A DNA stretch of 64,000 nt from Demequina capsici (lineage in GTDB: Bacteria; Actinomycetota; Actinomycetes; Actinomycetales; Demequinaceae), in NCBI RefSeq assembly GCF_032102965.1, contig NZ_CP134880.1:2480001-2544000 (forward strand). The letters are read 5' to 3'. Positions 61,942 to 64,000 of the stretch are shown in pieces. The notes below the pieces were generated by a model, which was not told the DNA's origin, did not search any database, and worked only from the letters and a program-made list of their open reading frames with translations. The position numbers and the translations under genes were made by a program. Within the stretch, counting starts at the first letter, position 1. Every line of letters starts with the position of its first letter.

Positions 61942-63441
61942 ATGGTGATGTCACTCGCACGCCGACCGGCCGGCGTCAGCGTCCGGGTCCGTGTGCTCGT
62001 CTACCTGTCCGTGCTCACCGGCGTGGCGCTCGCCGTGGCCGGCACCACGGCCTTCGTGATCGAGCGGGCCCGGCTGGATCGGGAGATCACGGAGGACCTC
62101 GTGCTCCGCGCGAACGACCTCCAGTCGCTCGTCGCGGACGGCGATCCCGTCACGGGAGAGGCCTTCACCGACGCTGAGTCGATCCTCCGGGAGGCGATGA
62201 GGCGCGTGGTCGCCACGCCCACGGAGAGCGCCGTCGCGCTGATCGACGGCACCCCGCGGTTCGTGCCTGGCGGCAGCGACGTCCTTCGCCTGGACGCAGA
62301 CCAGGAGCTCTTGACGGACGCGAGCGCGGCCGCCGCGAGCGGCACCCTCAACGTGCGCGCACTCACCACGGCACAGGCTGACTACCGCTACCTGGCCGTG
62401 CCGGTGGTGTCCGACTCTGGCGACGTCCAGGGGATCGTGATCTACGGCGTGGATCGCGGCGCGACCGTCGCCGCGCTGCAGGACACATTCCGCGTCTACG
62501 CGATGGTGGGACTGCTGTCGCTCGTCGCGATCACCGGGTTCGGGTACGTCACGGTCGGCAGGCTGCTGGAGCCCATCCGGCTGTTGGATGCGACCGCGCG
62601 CCGCATCTCCACGTCCGACCTGTCGGAACGCATCCCGATCGTCGGCGACGACGACCTCGCGCGGCTGTCGGAGACTGTGAACCAGATGCTCGACCGCATC
62701 GAACGCGCCTTCTCGGAGCAGAGCCGCATGCTGGACGACGCTTCCCACGAGCTGCGGACGCCTCTCACGATCATGCGCAACAGGCTCGAGCTGGTGGAGC
62801 CGCGCGACCCTGACTCCGTCGTGAGCACACGCGACGACCTGCTGGGAGAGGTCACCCGGATGTCACGGCTGGTCGACGACCTCGTCACGCTCGCGAAGGC
62901 GGACCGCCCGGAGTTCCTGCGGCTCGACGCAGTGGACCTCGCGGAGCTCACCGAGCTCGCGCACGCTCGTGCGGAGACGCTCGGTCCTCGCCGGTGGAAG
63001 CTCGACGCCGTCGCCGAAGGCGTGGTCGAGGCTGACCGAGAGAGGCTGACCCAGGCGTGGCTGCAGCTGTCCGCCAACGCGCTGCGCTTCTCCGAGCCGG
63101 GCACGCTGGTCGCCCTCGGCAGCTCGATCGGAGTGAACGATGCCGGCGTTCCTGAGGTGCGGCTCTGGGTGCGTGACGAGGGTGTCGGGATCGCGGCGGA
63201 GGACATGGACAGGATCCGCTCTCGCTTCGGACGCGCGGGCGACGACCGGGATGGCGCGGGCCTGGGGATCCCTATCGTGTCCGCCATCGTCGCAGCACAT
63301 GAGGGCCGTCTGGACATCGAGTCGCGGCCGGGCGCGGGATCGACGTTCACGATGACCCTTCCGGCGTATGCGCCGCGCGCGAAGGACCCCGCCCTGAGCT
63401 CGCCATGGGCGGACGACGCGGTCGAGGAGGCCGGGCGATGA
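61942..63441 (+). CDS. Sensor histidine kinase with HAMP domain
   Basis: A 499-residue kinase. Two transmembrane helices flank an extracytoplasmic domain of about 135 residues; then a HAMP domain (LEPIRLLDATARRISTSDLS), the HisKA phospho-acceptor in DDASHELRTPLTI (His near residue 270), and a HATPase domain with QLSANALRFS, VRDEGVGIAAEDM and DGAGLGIPIVSAI. The ATG at 61942 has AAGGG nine bases upstream; the frame is open further upstream through the terminator, which argues against a longer protein. Its stop overlaps the response-regulator ATG as ATGA. Confidence 0.92.
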   Translation: MVMSLARRPAGVSVRVRVLVYLSVLTGVALAVAGTTAFVIERARLDREITEDLVLRANDLQSLVADGDPVTGEAFTDAESILREAMRRVVATPTESAVALIDGTPRFVPGGSDVLRLDADQELLTDASAAAASGTLNVRALTTAQADYRYLAVPVVSDSGDVQGIVIYGVDRGATVAALQDTFRVYAMVGLLSLVAITGFGYVTVGRLLEPIRLLDATARRISTSDLSERIPIVGDDDLARLSETVNQMLDRIERAFSEQSRMLDDASHELRTPLTIMRNRLELVEPRDPDSVVSTRDDLLGEVTRMSRLVDDLVTLAKADRPEFLRLDAVDLAELTELAHARAETLGPRRWKLDAVAEGVVEADRERLTQAWLQLSANALRFSEPGTLVALGSSIGVNDAGVPEVRLWVRDEGVGIAAEDMDRIRSRFGRAGDDRDGAGLGIPIVSAIVAAHEGRLDIESRPGAGSTFTMTLPAYAPRAKDPALSSPWADDAVEEAGR

Positions 63442-64000
63442 CGCGGCTGCTGCTCGTGGAGGATGAGGATCGGCTCGCTGCGTCGATCAGCGAGGGGCTC
63501 ACGGTCGCGGGCCTCGAGGTGGTGCATGTCAGAACCGGGCGTGACGCTCTCGCTCGTGCGACAGGCGAGAGCTTCGACATCATGCTGCTCGACATCGGGC
63601 TGCCCGACATGGAGGGCTTCACGGTGCTGCGACGGCTCAGGTCCGCGGGGTCGGACCTGCCGGTGATCATCCTGACGGCGCGCACGTCGGCCGAGGACAC
63701 GGTGCGTGGCCTTGAGCGGGGCGCGGACGACTACATGCCGAAGCCCTTCAGCTTCGACGAGCTTCTTGCCAGGGTGCGGCTCAGGGCCAGACCGAGCTCC
63801 GCTGAGCCTGAGGTGACGGTCATCCGTCTTGGACGGTGCGAGCTGGACACGATTGCTCGCGAGCTCACCTGCGAGGGAGAGCCGGTGGAGCTGAGCCCCC
63901 GCGAGCTGCAGCTCGCCACGTTGCTGATGACCAGGCAGGGCGAGGTGGTGAGCCGGGCCGACGCGCTGGAGCACGTGTGGGGCTCGGCGTCCAAGGACAA
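63438..64000 (+). CDS. OmpR-family response regulator (cut by window end)
   Basis: Partner of the sensor kinase. The receiver domain has the acidic pair in LLLVEDEDRL, phospho-acceptor Asp52 in MLLDIGLPDMEG, Thr in ILTAR and Lys in MPKPF. The winged-helix output domain begins near residue 130 (LSPRELQLATLLM) and reaches SRADALEHVWG before the sequence ends. Some 187 codons are present of an expected 220 to 240. A natural target is the CTCAG-rich DNA in front of the two acidic protein genes. Confidence 0.93.
   Translation, partial: MTRLLLVEDEDRLAASISEGLTVAGLEVVHVRTGRDALARATGESFDIMLLDIGLPDMEGFTVLRRLRSAGSDLPVIILTARTSAEDTVRGLERGADDYMPKPFSFDELLARVRLRARPSSAEPEVTVIRLGRCELDTIARELTCEGEPVELSPRELQLATLLMTRQGEVVSRADALEHVWGSASKD

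Overview
The window reads as chromosome of a high-GC Gram-positive bacterium, most likely a Micrococcales-type actinobacterium. The evidence is strong G/C bias at third codon positions, many GTG starts, F420 biosynthesis genes with an F420-dependent glucose-6-phosphate dehydrogenase, a PASTA-free Ser/Thr kinase with FHA and PP2C partners, several leaderless promoters, and the order aspartate aminotransferase / tRNA-Trp / secE / nusG / rplKA / rplJL / rpoBC. The family-level placement is inference; no rRNA is present.

Layout. 1-3.5 kb: the str operon on the minus strand (rpsL, rpsG, fusA, start of tuf). 3.6-24.4 kb: a catabolic gene cluster of about 20 kb in five transcription units. Unit A (minus): amidohydrolase/deaminase, NMT1/THI5-type substrate-binding lipoprotein, TenA, permease, ATPase, old-yellow-enzyme reductase. 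Unit B (minus): aldehyde dehydrogenase, flavin reductase, luciferase-like monooxygenase, second TenA, amidohydrolase-2 (decarboxylase-type), GMC oxidoreductase. Unit C (plus): GntR regulator. Unit D (plus): M20 amidohydrolase, F420-type luciferase-like oxidoreductase, M29/NicX-like metalloprotein, PLP aminotransferase, amidase. Unit E (minus): second deaminase. 24.5-28.1 kb: F420 genes cofD, cofC, cofE and fgd. 28.1-43.9 kb: a nine-gene plus-strand operon with FHA protein, Ser/Thr kinase, a 1988-residue Ig/Fn3 surface protein, MoxR ATPase, DUF58 protein, transglutaminase-like membrane protein, second FHA protein, PP2C phosphatase and a small membrane protein. 43.9-45.7 kb: a 29-codon membrane peptide gene and a mycosin-like S8 protease. 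45.8-57.3 kb: rpoC, rpoB, rplL, rplJ, rplA, rplK, nusG, secE and tRNA-Trp on the minus strand. 57.5-64 kb: aminotransferase, an ABC-2 exporter, two tandem acidic secreted paralogues and a two-component system cut by the window end.

Main hypothesis. Units A-E look like a dedicated pathway for importing and breaking down a 4-aminopyrimidine, most simply the pyrimidine half of thiamine (HMP, or the formylaminopyrimidine and aminopyrimidine breakdown products). The transporter and the two TenA proteins point to that substrate. The M20 protein could deformylate, GMC plus aldehyde dehydrogenase could turn the 5-hydroxymethyl group into a carboxylate, the deaminases could remove the 4-amino group, the amidohydrolase-2 protein could decarboxylate, and the FMN monooxygenase, OYE, F420 enzyme, M29/NicX-like protein and amidase could open and degrade the ring. 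The order and substrate are inference. Three promoters in the cluster share two DNA motifs: GTTA-N8-(T/A)AAC 15-21 bp upstream of the -35, and TAT(A/G)AGATCTCA at or just after the -10. This suggests a common regulon, with the GntR protein as the obvious candidate regulator.

The beta operon (ending with rpoC) and the str operon (starting with rpsL) lie in the same orientation but are separated by about 42 kb that holds the catabolic, F420 and kinase loci.
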